Below are positions 26,360 to 34,678 of a stretch of 64,000 bases of DNA, piece by piece. This DNA comes from Sphingomonas naphthae (GTDB lineage: Bacteria; Pseudomonadota; Alphaproteobacteria; Sphingomonadales; Sphingomonadaceae). The stretch spans positions 1,984,001-2,048,000 of the forward strand of contig NZ_CP117411.1 of the NCBI RefSeq assembly GCF_028607085.1, written 5' to 3'. Below the pieces are notes generated by a model. It was not told where the DNA came from. It made no database searches and worked only from the letters and a program-made list of their open reading frames with translations. Each line of letters begins with the position of its first letter. Within the stretch, counting starts at the first letter, position 1. Made by a program: the position numbers and the translations under genes.

Positions 26360-26513
26360 ACATCCTCCCTTTCGTTGGGCGGATGGTCGCGCGCGCCGAG
26401 GGGGCTGGCAAGGCGGCGGGGCAAGGCATCGGGCCGGCGATGCGGGCGCACGATGGTGCGTGGCGGCGAGGGCGAAGGCTTGTCCGGGCGGGGATCACCA
26501 TCCGCATCGGGAA

Positions 26514-26589
26514 TGGTGGAGCTGAGCGGAATCGAACCGCTGGCCTCTGCAGTGCGATTGCAGCGCTCTCCCATCTGAGCTACAGCCCC
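26514..26589 (-). tRNA. tRNA-Ala (anticodon CGC)
   Basis: 76-nt cloverleaf on the minus strand. The acceptor stem is GGGGCTG/CAGCTCC with one G-U pair. The D-arm region contains TAGCTCAGATGGGAGAGC. The anticodon stem CTGCA/TGCAG encloses loop ATCGCAC, giving anticodon CGC, which reads GCG, an abundant codon in this genome. The T-arm has GGTTCGATTCC, and the 3' CCA is encoded. Confidence 0.96.
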
Positions 26590-26837
26590 GCACCCGGTAG
26601 GCGCGCTTTAGCGACGGTCATGGCCGGATGCAATGGCCTCCCGCGATTGAATTTCGCCCGATCCGGCAGTGGTCGGCCGGCGGCCACGGCTCGTCTCTCC
26701 CCGGCCGGTTTTAGGCGCCCGCGCTGGAACCGGCCGCCCCCCTCGCCGGTTTTATGGGTCGTTCCGCGCGGTACGGTGGCCCCCTTTGCCGTCCCGCGCG
26801 GTTCCTGTCTGTATCGATAAGAACAGGAGAGTTTTCC

Positions 26838-27749
26838 ATGGGTTACGAACGCAATGATCGCCATCCCGGCGAGGGCCGCTGGCGCGCGTCGAGCGAGCAG
26901 GGACGAGGCTATGGCCCGCCCCGCGATCGCTACCGCAGCGACTATGGCGCCCGGGGCGATTATGGCCGTCAGCCGCAGGGTTACGACTATCAGGACCGTG
27001 GCTTCTTCGATCGCGCGGGTGACGAGGTCCGTTCGTGGTTCGGCGACGACGAGGCCGAGCGCCGCCGCGAATATGACGCCCGCTTTGACGAGCGCTATCG
27101 CGATCGCGATGATCGTGCCCGCGCCTCGCGCGACTATTATTCGGGTTATGGCCGCGACGAAAATTACGCCGATCGCGCCCGGCGCGGCGGTGGCGGCTAT
27201 GAAGGCGGCTTCGGCGGCGGTTTCCAGACGAGCGACTTCGGGGCCGGCAACGGCGCGGGCGCCACGGGCACCTATGGCCTCGGCGCGGGCCGCGATCGCG
27301 ATACCTGGGGCCGCGACCCCAATTATACGTCGTGGCGCGATCGGCAGATGGAAGAACTCGATCGGGATTACGCCGAATATCATCTCGAGAACCAGCGCCG
27401 CTTCAACGACGAATTCGGTTCGTGGCGTACGACACGCCAGACGCAACGCCAGTCGCTGGGCCAGGTGCAGGAGCATCAGGAGGTCGTGGGTTCCGATGGC
27501 GCGCACATCGGGACGGTCGACAAGATCCGGGGCGACCGGATCATCCTGACCAAGACCGATCAGGATGCGGGCGGCCACCACCATTCGATCCCGTCGTCGT
27601 GGATCAGCACGGTCGCCGACAAGGTCACGATCAGCAAGACCGCCGATCAGGCCAAGGCGCACTGGCGCGACGAGGAGCGCAACGCCGGCGACTTCTGGAA
27701 CCGCAGCGGCGCCGGCAGCCGCAACCGGACGCCCTCCAGCACCTATTGA
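26838..27749 (+). CDS. DUF2171 protein with low-complexity Arg/Gly/Tyr/Asp-rich N-terminal half
   Basis: 303-residue protein. The first about 190 residues are low in complexity and rich in Arg, Asp, Gly and Tyr, with a SWFGDDEAERRRE motif near residue 64 that recurs in alphaproteobacterial stress-type proteins. The C-terminal part (about 228-290) is a DUF2171-like small beta domain (VVGSDGAHIGTVDKIRG ... SIPSSWI), related to PRC-barrel-like folds. There is no signal peptide or membrane segment. AGGAGA upstream fixes the ATG at 26838. Function is unknown; the composition suggests a disordered, possibly nucleic-acid-binding or desiccation/stress-related protein. A terminator follows. Confidence 0.85.
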   Translation: MGYERNDRHPGEGRWRASSEQGRGYGPPRDRYRSDYGARGDYGRQPQGYDYQDRGFFDRAGDEVRSWFGDDEAERRREYDARFDERYRDRDDRARASRDYYSGYGRDENYADRARRGGGGYEGGFGGGFQTSDFGAGNGAGATGTYGLGAGRDRDTWGRDPNYTSWRDRQMEELDRDYAEYHLENQRRFNDEFGSWRTTRQTQRQSLGQVQEHQEVVGSDGAHIGTVDKIRGDRIILTKTDQDAGGHHHSIPSSWISTVADKVTISKTADQAKAHWRDEERNAGDFWNRSGAGSRNRTPSSTY

Positions 27750-27766
27750 GGTCGCGTGGAGTGATG

Positions 27767-27799
27767 AAGGGGCCGGCCCGGCGACGGGTCGGCCCCTTT
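27767..27799. terminator. Intrinsic terminator between convergent genes
   Basis: 11-bp stem GGGGCCGGCCC / GGGTCGGCCCC with a 6-nt loop, flanked by AA and TTT. It is placed between the convergent DUF2171 and bioY genes, so it may work in both directions. Confidence 0.75.
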
Positions 27800-27800
27800 C

Positions 27801-28379
27801 CTATGGGCGGATCAGGCGGCTGGCGATCAGCGCGGCGAGCGCCGATTTGATGATCGCGCCGGGAACGAAGGGCAGCAGGCCGGCCTGGATCGCGATCCCC
27901 GCGCCTTTCTGACCCGCAAGCCAGACGGTGCCGATGGCGAGGCATACGGCGTTGCCGGCGAGCATCACCGCGAAGGCGGGACCAGATCGCGCGCAATGGC
28001 CATGTCGGGCGAGGTAGCCGACGAGGCCGGCGGCGAAGGGGAAGGCGATCAGATACCCCCCTGTGGCTCCGGTGAAGCGGGCGATCCCCGAGGCGCCCTC
28101 CGCCAGCAGCGGCAGGCCCAGCGCCGCGGCGATCAGCCATGCGACGACCGTGAACATGCCGAGGCGCGGGCCGTAAAGCGCGCCGATCAGGGTGACGACG
28201 AGGGTTTGCCCGGTGATCGGAACGGGCACCATCGGGATGGCGATCCGCGACGCGAGGCCGAGCGCCCCGATGCCGGCGACCAGCGCGATGCCTGTGGTGC
28301 GAAAACCTGTCGAGGCGCTCAAGGGGAAGAGCATGGCATCCCATAGCCGTCCCTGCGGCGGAAAGCGCGACATAGTCAT
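27801..28379 (-). CDS. bioY: BioY biotin transporter (substrate-binding S component)
   Basis: Inner-membrane protein of about 192 residues with six helices. Family marks include SRIAIPMVPVPITGQTL near residue 45, LYGPRLGMFTV, and GATGGYLIAFPFAAGLVGYL near residue 110. BioY binds biotin and works alone or with an ECF ATPase/permease pair; neither bioM nor bioN is adjacent, so it is a solitary type. Start choice is uncertain: 28379 and 28373 are both ATG with weak ribosome sites, and further upstream codons are open but unlike the family. Confidence 0.92.
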   Translation of the reverse strand: MTMSRFPPQGRLWDAMLFPLSASTGFRTTGIALVAGIGALGLASRIAIPMVPVPITGQTLVVTLIGALYGPRLGMFTVVAWLIAAALGLPLLAEGASGIARFTGATGGYLIAFPFAAGLVGYLARHGHCARSGPAFAVMLAGNAVCLAIGTVWLAGQKGAGIAIQAGLLPFVPGAIIKSALAALIASRLIRP

Positions 28380-28532
28380 AATCACGCCGTCATCGCCGAA
28401 TTCGACGATACATGTGCCCTCCCGTTCGGAACGACGCAGGGAGGACCACTTGCGGATAGCGCCCCCGCCCCTTGCGGATCGCCGCAAAGCGGATAGGAAC
28501 CGGCGACCAGATCAAGCGAGGGAGACGAGACG

Positions 28533-29015
28533 ATGGCGATCAAGGTGGGCGACACGCTTCCGGATGCGACCTTCGTCACGATGACCGACGCGGGGCCGAA
28601 CAAGATCGCCGGCGCGGACGTCTTCAAGGGCCGCAAGGTCGCGCTCTTCTCGGTGCCGGGCGCGTTCACGCCGACCTGCTCGGCCAAGCATCTGCCGGGC
28701 TTCGTCGAGAAGGCCGCCGCGCTGAAGGCCAAGGGCATCGACACGATCGCCTGCACCGCCGTCAACGACGCCTTCGTGCTGGGCGCCTGGGCCAAGGCCT
28801 CGGGCGTGGGCGACGAGGTTACGATGCTGGCCGACGGCAATGGCGATTTCGTGAAGGCGCTGGGCCTCACCATGGACGGCTCCGGCTTCGGCATGGGCAC
28901 GCGCGGCCAGCGTTTCTCGCTGGTGGCCAACGACGGGGTGGTCGAACTGCTCAACGTCGAGGCGCCGGGCAGCTTCGAGGTCAGCTCGGCCGATCACCTG
29001 CTCGGCCAGCTCTGA
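28533..29015 (+). CDS. Peroxiredoxin, Prx5-like
   Basis: 160-residue thiol peroxidase of the Prx5/AhpE-like subfamily that reduces hydrogen and organic peroxides. The peroxidatic Cys49 lies in VPGAFTPTCS, with the conserved Thr and the later Arg in GTRGQRFSL. Other family marks are TIACTAVNDAFV and MDGSGFGMG. GAGGGAGAC precedes the ATG. The AMP nucleosidase gene follows after 7 bp, so both may be co-transcribed. Confidence 0.94.
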   Translation: MAIKVGDTLPDATFVTMTDAGPNKIAGADVFKGRKVALFSVPGAFTPTCSAKHLPGFVEKAAALKAKGIDTIACTAVNDAFVLGAWAKASGVGDEVTMLADGNGDFVKALGLTMDGSGFGMGTRGQRFSLVANDGVVELLNVEAPGSFEVSSADHLLGQL

Positions 29016-29022
29016 GGCCGCC

Positions 29023-30486
29023 TTGGAGACCAAGACCGTGCCCAGCGCCAAGAGCCTGAAGATCGTCGACGAACTGGATACGCTGTACCGCGCTTCCGTC
29101 CAGAATCTGCGCACCGCGCTCGCGGCCTATATCGAGCGGGGCGAACTGCCCGATCCCGACGCGCGCGCCTCGGGCGCCTTCGCCTACCCGCAGATCAAGC
29201 TGCATTATGACGGCAAGGCCACCCCCGGCCCGCTCGGCCGCGCCTACGGCCGGCTCAACACGCCGGGCGATTATTCGGTCAGCGTGACGCAGCCGGGCAT
29301 GGTGCGCGCCTATCTGGCCGAACAGCTCGACCTGCTGATCGAGGATTTCGGCGCCACGGTCGAGATCGGGCTGTCCGACGAGGAGATTCCCTACCCCTAC
29401 GTCCTCGATGCCGGCCACAATGTCGATCTGACGGGTGCCGCCGCGATCGAGCTGGCGCGCATCTTCCCCTCGACCAATCTGGAGCATATCGGCGACGAGC
29501 TGGCCGACGGCCTGTGGCTCTCGGCGCCCGGCGAGCCGCGCCCGCTGGCGTTGTTCAACGCAGCGCGCGTCGATTTCAGCCTCGCGCGGCTGCGTCACTA
29601 TACCGGCACGCCCTCGCAGCATGTGCAGAAATATATCCTGTTCACCAACTACCATCGCTACGTCGACGAATTCGTGCGCTGGGCGTGCGGGCAGCTGAAG
29701 GAAGGCGGCCCCTACACCATGCTCTCGGGCTCGGGCGGGGTCGAGATCCGGCCGGGCGACCCGGACCCGGACGCCGCCATCGCCGACAGCGCGTGGCGCC
29801 GCCACCAGATGCCCGCCTATCACCTCGTCGCCGAGGATGGTTCCGGCATCACCCTCGTCAACATCGGCGTTGGCCCGTCCAACGCCAAGACGATCACCGA
29901 TCACCTCGCCGTCACCCGCCCCGAGGCGTGGCTGATGATCGGCCATTGCGGCGGCCTGCGCCCCACCCAGCGCATCGGCGACTATGTGCTGGCCCACGCC
30001 TATCTGCGCGACGATCATGTGCTGGACGACGTCCTGCCGCCGGAAATCCCGGTGCCGGCGATCGCCGAGGTGCAGGTGGCGCTCCAGCGCGCGGCCGAGA
30101 TCATCTCGGGCGAGGGCCGCGACCAGCTCAAGACGCGGATGCGCACCGGCACGGTGGTGACGACCGACGACCGCAATTGGGAACTCCGCTCGACCCGCTC
30201 GTCGCTCCGCTTCAGCCAGAGCCGCGCGGTGGCGATCGACATGGAATCGGCGACCCTGGCGGCGCAGGGCTATCGCTTCCGCGTGCCATACGGCACGTTG
30301 CTGTGCGTGTCCGACAAGCCGATCCATGGCGAGATCAAGCTGCCGGGCCAAGCCAACCGTTTCTACGAACGCGCAATCGCCGAGCATCTGCGCATCGGCA
30401 TCGCCGCGATCGACGAGCTGAAACTGGCCGGCGACCAGCTCCACAGCCGCAAGCTGCGGGCGTTTAACGAGCCGCCGTTCCGGTAG
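29023..30486 (+). CDS. amn: AMP nucleosidase
   Basis: 487-residue enzyme that hydrolyses AMP to adenine and ribose 5-phosphate, controlling AMP pools. It has the N-terminal AMP-nucleosidase domain (about 1-170) and a C-terminal purine-phosphorylase-like domain with VNIGVGPSNAKTITDHLA near residue 285, LMIGHCGGLRPTQ and the AIDMESATLAAQGYRFRVP motif near 405. The frame opens with TTG at 29023, preceded by GAGG; a GTG at 29038 with GGAG is an equal alternative. It ends before a perfect palindromic terminator. Confidence 0.95.
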   Translation: METKTVPSAKSLKIVDELDTLYRASVQNLRTALAAYIERGELPDPDARASGAFAYPQIKLHYDGKATPGPLGRAYGRLNTPGDYSVSVTQPGMVRAYLAEQLDLLIEDFGATVEIGLSDEEIPYPYVLDAGHNVDLTGAAAIELARIFPSTNLEHIGDELADGLWLSAPGEPRPLALFNAARVDFSLARLRHYTGTPSQHVQKYILFTNYHRYVDEFVRWACGQLKEGGPYTMLSGSGGVEIRPGDPDPDAAIADSAWRRHQMPAYHLVAEDGSGITLVNIGVGPSNAKTITDHLAVTRPEAWLMIGHCGGLRPTQRIGDYVLAHAYLRDDHVLDDVLPPEIPVPAIAEVQVALQRAAEIISGEGRDQLKTRMRTGTVVTTDDRNWELRSTRSSLRFSQSRAVAIDMESATLAAQGYRFRVPYGTLLCVSDKPIHGEIKLPGQANRFYERAIAEHLRIGIAAIDELKLAGDQLHSRKLRAFNEPPFR

Positions 30487-30491
30487 GATCT

Positions 30492-30523
30492 CCGGGCTCC
30501 TGCCTGCGCAGGCAGGAGCCCGG
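30492..30523. terminator. Perfect 32-bp palindrome between convergent genes
   Basis: CCGGGCTCCTGCCTGC followed directly by its exact reverse complement. It lies between the stops of amn (+) and the GMC oxidoreductase (-) and is probably a bidirectional terminator. Its GCAGGAG core links it to the dispersed palindromes near 22239 and 25000. Confidence 0.75.
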
Positions 30524-30534
30524 CAAGGGTGTTC

Positions 30535-32157
30535 CTACGCCGCCCGCTGCGTCCGCCGGGCGGCATCCTCGCCCGCCAGCGTCGCCGCGATCCGGTCGGC
30601 CTGGCGCAGCGCCAGCGCGGCGATCGTGAGGGTCGGGTTGGCCCAGCCGGAGGTTGGAAAGAGCGAGCTGCCCGCGACGTACAGATTGTCGATGCCATGC
30701 ACCCGGCCCTCGCGATCCGTCACGCCGGTGCGGGGATCGTCCGACATGCGGGTGGTGCCGACATGGTGGTAGCCGCCGAGCGCGTGGACGCTGATGAGCG
30801 GATCGCTGCGCCACTGGCGCGCGGGATCGGAGAGCCACGCCGCCGGCTCGACCCGGCCGAGGCCGAGCCGTTCGGTCTCGCGCCCCAGCGCCGCGACCAG
30901 CCCGGCCACGCTCGTCACGTCGAGTTCGCTCATCCGCCAGTCGAGCGCGGCGCGGGGCACGCCCAGCGCGTCGCTGTCGCCCGCCAGCGTGACGCGGCTG
31001 TCGGGGTTGGGCGCCTGCTCGGCCCGCACGATCAGCGCGACATCGAGTTGGCCCAGCCGGTTCAGCACCCACGGCCGCAGCGGATCGACCAGCCGCTGCG
31101 CGCGGCCGACGATCTGTTTGGTCGCCTTCCACATCGTCCGCCCCGTCCGGGTCGGCGCGCTCTTGTGCTTGGCACGCTGATAGGCCCGCATCAGCAGCGC
31201 CTCGCGCCCGTGCGCGGGGCGGCGGCCGGCGATAGTGAGCGAGGTGTTGAGCAGCCCCTCGCGCGCTTGCAACCCGGCCGAGGGCGTCAGCAGCGGCGCG
31301 ATCGTGCGGCCGGTCACCTCGCGCTTCTGGAAGGCGGCGAGCAAAGCCCACGCCCCGCCATCGACCACCCGGCCGCCGCGCGCATGGGGATGCTCCATGA
31401 AATAGCGGCCGACCTGATCGCGATCATTGCCCAGCCCGCGCGGCCGCACCGATCGCGAGGCGAGCAGCAGCCGGGGATTTTCGATCCCGCCCGCCGCCAG
31501 CACATAGCGACGCGCCCGCACCTCCAGCGCATTGCCCGACAGGCTCGTCACCGCCAGCCGATCGACCCCCTCGGCCGAGGGCGCGGCGACGATCTCGCGC
31601 ACGGTGGCGTGGGTGACGACGGTGCAGCGATCATGATCGACCAGGTCGGTCGATCGGCTGAACGAGAAGCGATCAAACATCGCGTCGAACGACCACATCG
31701 GCACGGCCAGTTCGCGCGGCGAGAAATCGGGGAGGATGCCGTCGAGCAGGGCGGCAGTCGGCGCGATCCGGTCCAGCCCGAAGGCGGCGCGCGCCTCGGC
31801 ATAATAAGGCGCGACATCGGCGTGGGTGATCGGCCAGCCCGAATGGGGCACCCAGGCGCGCTTCTGGAAGTCGATCGGCGCCAGTTCGGCGCAGCGCCCG
31901 CCCCAGATGGCGGTGGTGCCGCCGAAGAAGCGCAGCCGGGCGTCGCGCAGCTCGTAATAATCCTCGCCCATGATCGGGCCGTCGTTCAGGTCGGCCGTCT
32001 CGGGCTCGTAATCCACGCCGCCGCTTTCCAGCAGCACCACCGACAGGCCCTGCGCCAGCAGGCGGCGCACCATGGTGATGCCCGCGGCGCCCGCGCCGAT
32101 GACGGCGACATCCGCGCCGAGGGTGCCGGGGGTCGCTTCGTTCAGATCGATATGCAT
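30535..32157 (-). CDS. GMC family FAD-dependent oxidoreductase
   Basis: 540-residue FAD alcohol/sugar oxidoreductase of the glucose-methanol-choline family. The FAD motif ADVAVIGAGAAGITMVRRL lies near residue 15. RFFGGTTAIWGGRCAE is near 75. LAAGGIENPRLLLASRS is near 230. The C-terminal catalytic region contains HALGGYHHVGTTRMSDDP (His) and TSGWANPTLTIAALAL (Asn). Starting at 32157 gives a normal N-terminus with FAD motif; upstream sequence belongs to the anti-sigma gene. It lies 8 bp after the anti-sigma gene and forms one operon with it and the ECF sigma factor. The substrate is unknown. Confidence 0.92.
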   Translation of the reverse strand: MHIDLNEATPGTLGADVAVIGAGAAGITMVRRLLAQGLSVVLLESGGVDYEPETADLNDGPIMGEDYYELRDARLRFFGGTTAIWGGRCAELAPIDFQKRAWVPHSGWPITHADVAPYYAEARAAFGLDRIAPTAALLDGILPDFSPRELAVPMWSFDAMFDRFSFSRSTDLVDHDRCTVVTHATVREIVAAPSAEGVDRLAVTSLSGNALEVRARRYVLAAGGIENPRLLLASRSVRPRGLGNDRDQVGRYFMEHPHARGGRVVDGGAWALLAAFQKREVTGRTIAPLLTPSAGLQAREGLLNTSLTIAGRRPAHGREALLMRAYQRAKHKSAPTRTGRTMWKATKQIVGRAQRLVDPLRPWVLNRLGQLDVALIVRAEQAPNPDSRVTLAGDSDALGVPRAALDWRMSELDVTSVAGLVAALGRETERLGLGRVEPAAWLSDPARQWRSDPLISVHALGGYHHVGTTRMSDDPRTGVTDREGRVHGIDNLYVAGSSLFPTSGWANPTLTIAALALRQADRIAATLAGEDAARRTQRAA

Positions 32158-32165
32158 AAGGGCAC

Positions 32166-32927
32166 TCAGCTCAGGCGGTTGTCGGCAAGATCCTCCGCGG
32201 CCAGATCGAGCGCGTCGGGCGCGTCGAGGCCGGTGAGGGCGTAGGCCATCTCTCCATGGCGCCAATAGGCGACCGAGGCGCCGCCATAGCGGGTGGCAAT
32301 GGGCTTGGCGGGCGCGGTGACGCTGCTGCGCACCGCGAAGATGGAGACGACGCGCGCGTCGGACGTGTGAACCATGATCTGCAACGCCGGCCCTTCGTCC
32401 GACGGGATCAGCTGCACGTCGGTCACCTGCCAGCCATCGGGCAGGGTCGGCACGCGGATGTTGGTGCTGCGCTGCACGTCGGCCGGATCGAAGGTCGCGT
32501 CGGCGCGCTGCGAATGCATGCCGGCCCGGATCAGCCCGGTCTGGAACGCCATCACCGCGCTCGACACATAGGCCGGCGGGCTGGCGGTGGCGCCCTTGGG
32601 TACGAAGGCCACGACCGTCGCCAAGCCCGCCACGGTGACGGCGGCGACGCCCGCGCGGCGGCGCGAGAAGAAGGGCATGGGCGCGCGCGGCGGCCGGGCG
32701 AGCATCGCGCTGAGCCGCGCCGCCGCATCGGCCAGCCCGGCCTCGCGCGGATCGAAGGCGGGTTGCGCCAGCCGCAGCGCGGTCTGCGCGCCGAGATCGG
32801 CCATCACCCGCGCCGCCGCGCGTGGGCAGGCCGCCAGATGCTGCTCGACCGCGAGCCGCCGGCCGAGGTCCAGCTCCCCATCGACATAAGCGAGGATCTC
32901 GATCTCGCTGACGGGATCAGCCGGCAT
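32166..32927 (-). CDS. Membrane-anchored anti-sigma factor
   Basis: 253-residue protein in the classic place after an ECF sigma gene, overlapping it by 11 bp. The N-terminal 60 residues resemble an anti-sigma domain, with VEQHLAACPRAAARV in the position of the zinc-binding Hx3Cx2C, but the second cysteine is replaced, so it may not bind zinc. A single membrane helix, AGVAAVTVAGLATVVAFVP, lies near residues 92-110. The periplasmic C-terminal domain is beta-rich and could sense the signal. It probably sequesters the sigma factor at the membrane. Confidence 0.85.
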   Translation of the reverse strand: MPADPVSEIEILAYVDGELDLGRRLAVEQHLAACPRAAARVMADLGAQTALRLAQPAFDPREAGLADAAARLSAMLARPPRAPMPFFSRRRAGVAAVTVAGLATVVAFVPKGATASPPAYVSSAVMAFQTGLIRAGMHSQRADATFDPADVQRSTNIRVPTLPDGWQVTDVQLIPSDEGPALQIMVHTSDARVVSIFAVRSSVTAPAKPIATRYGGASVAYWRHGEMAYALTGLDAPDALDLAAEDLADNRLS

Positions 32928-33438
32928 CGCGCCCTCCCACCAGCCGCAGGGCGGGATCGGCGGCGGCCGCCGGCTCGCGCAACGCGGCGCGGGCGCGGGA
33001 AAGGCGCGACATGATCGTGCCGATCGGCAGGCCGAGCGTGTCGGCCGCCTCCTGATAGGTCAGCCCCTCGATCGCGACGAGGTGGATGGCGGCGCGCTGC
33101 GCCTCTGGCAAAGTGGCGAAGCGGCGCCAGACGTCTTGCAGATACAGGCGCTGTTCCTCGCCCGCGTCATGCACATGATCCTGCCCGTCGAGGGAATTGC
33201 GATGCCGCGTCTCGACCGCCGCGCGCCGCCGCGCGCTGATAAACTGATTGTGGACAATGGCGAGCAGCCAGGATTTGAGCGACCCGCCGGGCCGGAAACT
33301 CCCCCGCCCCTCGATCGCCTTGAGCAGCGCCTGCTGCACCAGATCGTCCGCCTCGACCCCGTCGCGGGTGAGCGCGCGGGCATAGCGGCGCATCGCGGGC
33401 AGATGGCCGGAAACGTCGAAGGAAGCACGATCATTCAC
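32917..33438 (-). CDS. ECF-family RNA polymerase sigma factor
   Basis: 173-residue extracytoplasmic-function sigma factor with only regions 2 and 4. Region 2 spans about residues 12-80, with ALTRDGVEADDLVQQALLKA and the basic SARRRAAVETRHR. Region 4 spans about 108-158, with LPEAQRAAIHLVAIEGLTYQE and the helix-turn-helix GLPIGTIMSRLSRAR. It heads the operon with the anti-sigma and GMC oxidoreductase genes. A GGAAC/GTCGAT promoter-like pair upstream suggests autoregulation. The ATG at 33438 gives the family's usual length. Confidence 0.95.
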   Translation of the reverse strand: MNDRASFDVSGHLPAMRRYARALTRDGVEADDLVQQALLKAIEGRGSFRPGGSLKSWLLAIVHNQFISARRRAAVETRHRNSLDGQDHVHDAGEEQRLYLQDVWRRFATLPEAQRAAIHLVAIEGLTYQEAADTLGLPIGTIMSRLSRARAALREPAAAADPALRLVGGRDAG

Positions 33439-33500
33439 ACAGGCACAGACGCGCGAAGCCGGATTTTATTCCATGATGGTGCGACAAAAAGGCGAAATGG

Positions 33501-33529
33501 ATCGACAAACTCCAAATATGTAGCGTTCC
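33501..33529 (-). promoter_or_regulatory. Candidate ECF-type promoter of the sigma operon
   Basis: On the minus strand, GGAAC (33529-33525) and GTCGAT (33506-33501) are separated by 18 nt, about 60 bp upstream of the sigma start. GGAAC in the -35 position is the common ECF pattern, so self-activation is plausible. It is based on one instance only. Confidence 0.4.
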
Positions 33530-33550
33530 TGCCTGCCGGAAGCGGAGCAT

Positions 33551-34678
33551 TCAGGCTTCGGCGGCATGCCCCACGGCAAGAGACCATGTCGTTCGCGCCG
33601 GCACCCTCTTGCCGAGCCATTGGGCAAGGCGGTGGAACGGCCTCTCGATGCCGATGTAGAACAGGAACGAGGCGGCGACGATCAATATGGCCGGCAACGG
33701 CAACGCCCAGACGGAAAGGGAACCCGCGAGAAGCATCTTGCTGCCGACCAGCGCGATCGTGTGCATCAGATAGCTGGAATAGCCGGCCAGCCCCGCCCTC
33801 TCGAGCGCGCGCAATGGTGGACGGGCCATGTAGGAAGCCAGTTCACGCGGCAGCCAGCCCAGCGCGAAGACCGCCATAGGCAGGAAGGTCCAGCAGGCCC
33901 CGATCTTCACCGGCAGGTGAAAGGTCGCCACCGTGGTGAAAGCCGACAACAGGACCGCGCCGCCGCGCCACATCATCAAGATCATGACCGATGGCGGCGC
34001 GCCGATCCCCCGGCGACGGATACGATCGGCGACCAAGGCGCCGGCCAGCCACAGATGGGCAAACACCAGCCAGGTCAGGGGACCGAATTCCCAGGGCGCG
34101 AGAGCGGTGGGTTTGGCGGCGGCAATCGCGATCGCAAGCCCGAACGACATGGCCAGCGCCGTGATCGGCCGGCGATCGAGAAACGGAAAGACGATCGGAT
34201 AGGCGAGATAATAAGCGATCTCGCAATAGATGCTCCACAGCGCCAGATCGAAGAAGGCGCGATAGGCCGGCCCCAGCAGGTTGGCGAGCAGCATGGCCGC
34301 GACCAGGGGCGGCACGATCCTCACCATGCGCTTCACCAGAAAGCGGCGCCAGTCGAGCCGATCCTTGCCGACGTTCGGATAATGGATGCAGAGGCCCGAC
34401 AGAACGAAGAACATGGCGACCGCGGCGCCGCCGCTGACGGAGCCGGTCACGATCTTGCCCAGGAGCGCGACTGGCCCGCCAACGCGCGTCGCCGCATCGA
34501 TGAAGGGCGCCAAGGCCCCATGAGCGACAGCGACCCAGGCGGCCGCCACGAAGCGAAGCGTGTCCACCCCTTTCAGCATCATGGGCGGCACCAGCGCGGC
34601 ACCGTTCGGATCACTTACCGCAGGATCCGGATCAAGCGGCTTTTCCAGCCCCGTCCGACGCCCATTTGCTGACGCCAT
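33551..34678 (-). CDS. Membrane acyltransferase, acyltransferase-3 family
   Basis: 375-residue polytopic membrane protein with about ten helices. The N-terminal helix carries Arg and His in DTLRFVAAAWVAVAHGAL (about residue 40-57), the family's catalytic region, and VAMFFVLSGLCIHY follows. It ends with YIGIERPFHRLAQWLG, common in O-acyltransferases of polysaccharides. The frame continues far upstream, but 34678 has GTGAGGCGA before it and a cytosolic N-terminus of normal length; 34582 is an alternative. Base composition is slightly less GC-biased than in its neighbours. The acceptor is unknown. Confidence 0.85.
   Translation of the reverse strand: MASANGRRTGLEKPLDPDPAVSDPNGAALVPPMMLKGVDTLRFVAAAWVAVAHGALAPFIDAATRVGGPVALLGKIVTGSVSGGAAVAMFFVLSGLCIHYPNVGKDRLDWRRFLVKRMVRIVPPLVAAMLLANLLGPAYRAFFDLALWSIYCEIAYYLAYPIVFPFLDRRPITALAMSFGLAIAIAAAKPTALAPWEFGPLTWLVFAHLWLAGALVADRIRRRGIGAPPSVMILMMWRGGAVLLSAFTTVATFHLPVKIGACWTFLPMAVFALGWLPRELASYMARPPLRALERAGLAGYSSYLMHTIALVGSKMLLAGSLSVWALPLPAILIVAASFLFYIGIERPFHRLAQWLGKRVPARTTWSLAVGHAAEA

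Noticed and set aside
26514-26589. tRNA-Ala as an integration (att) site for a genomic island
   Set aside because: No integrase gene, no direct repeat of the tRNA 3' end and no change in composition was seen on either side.
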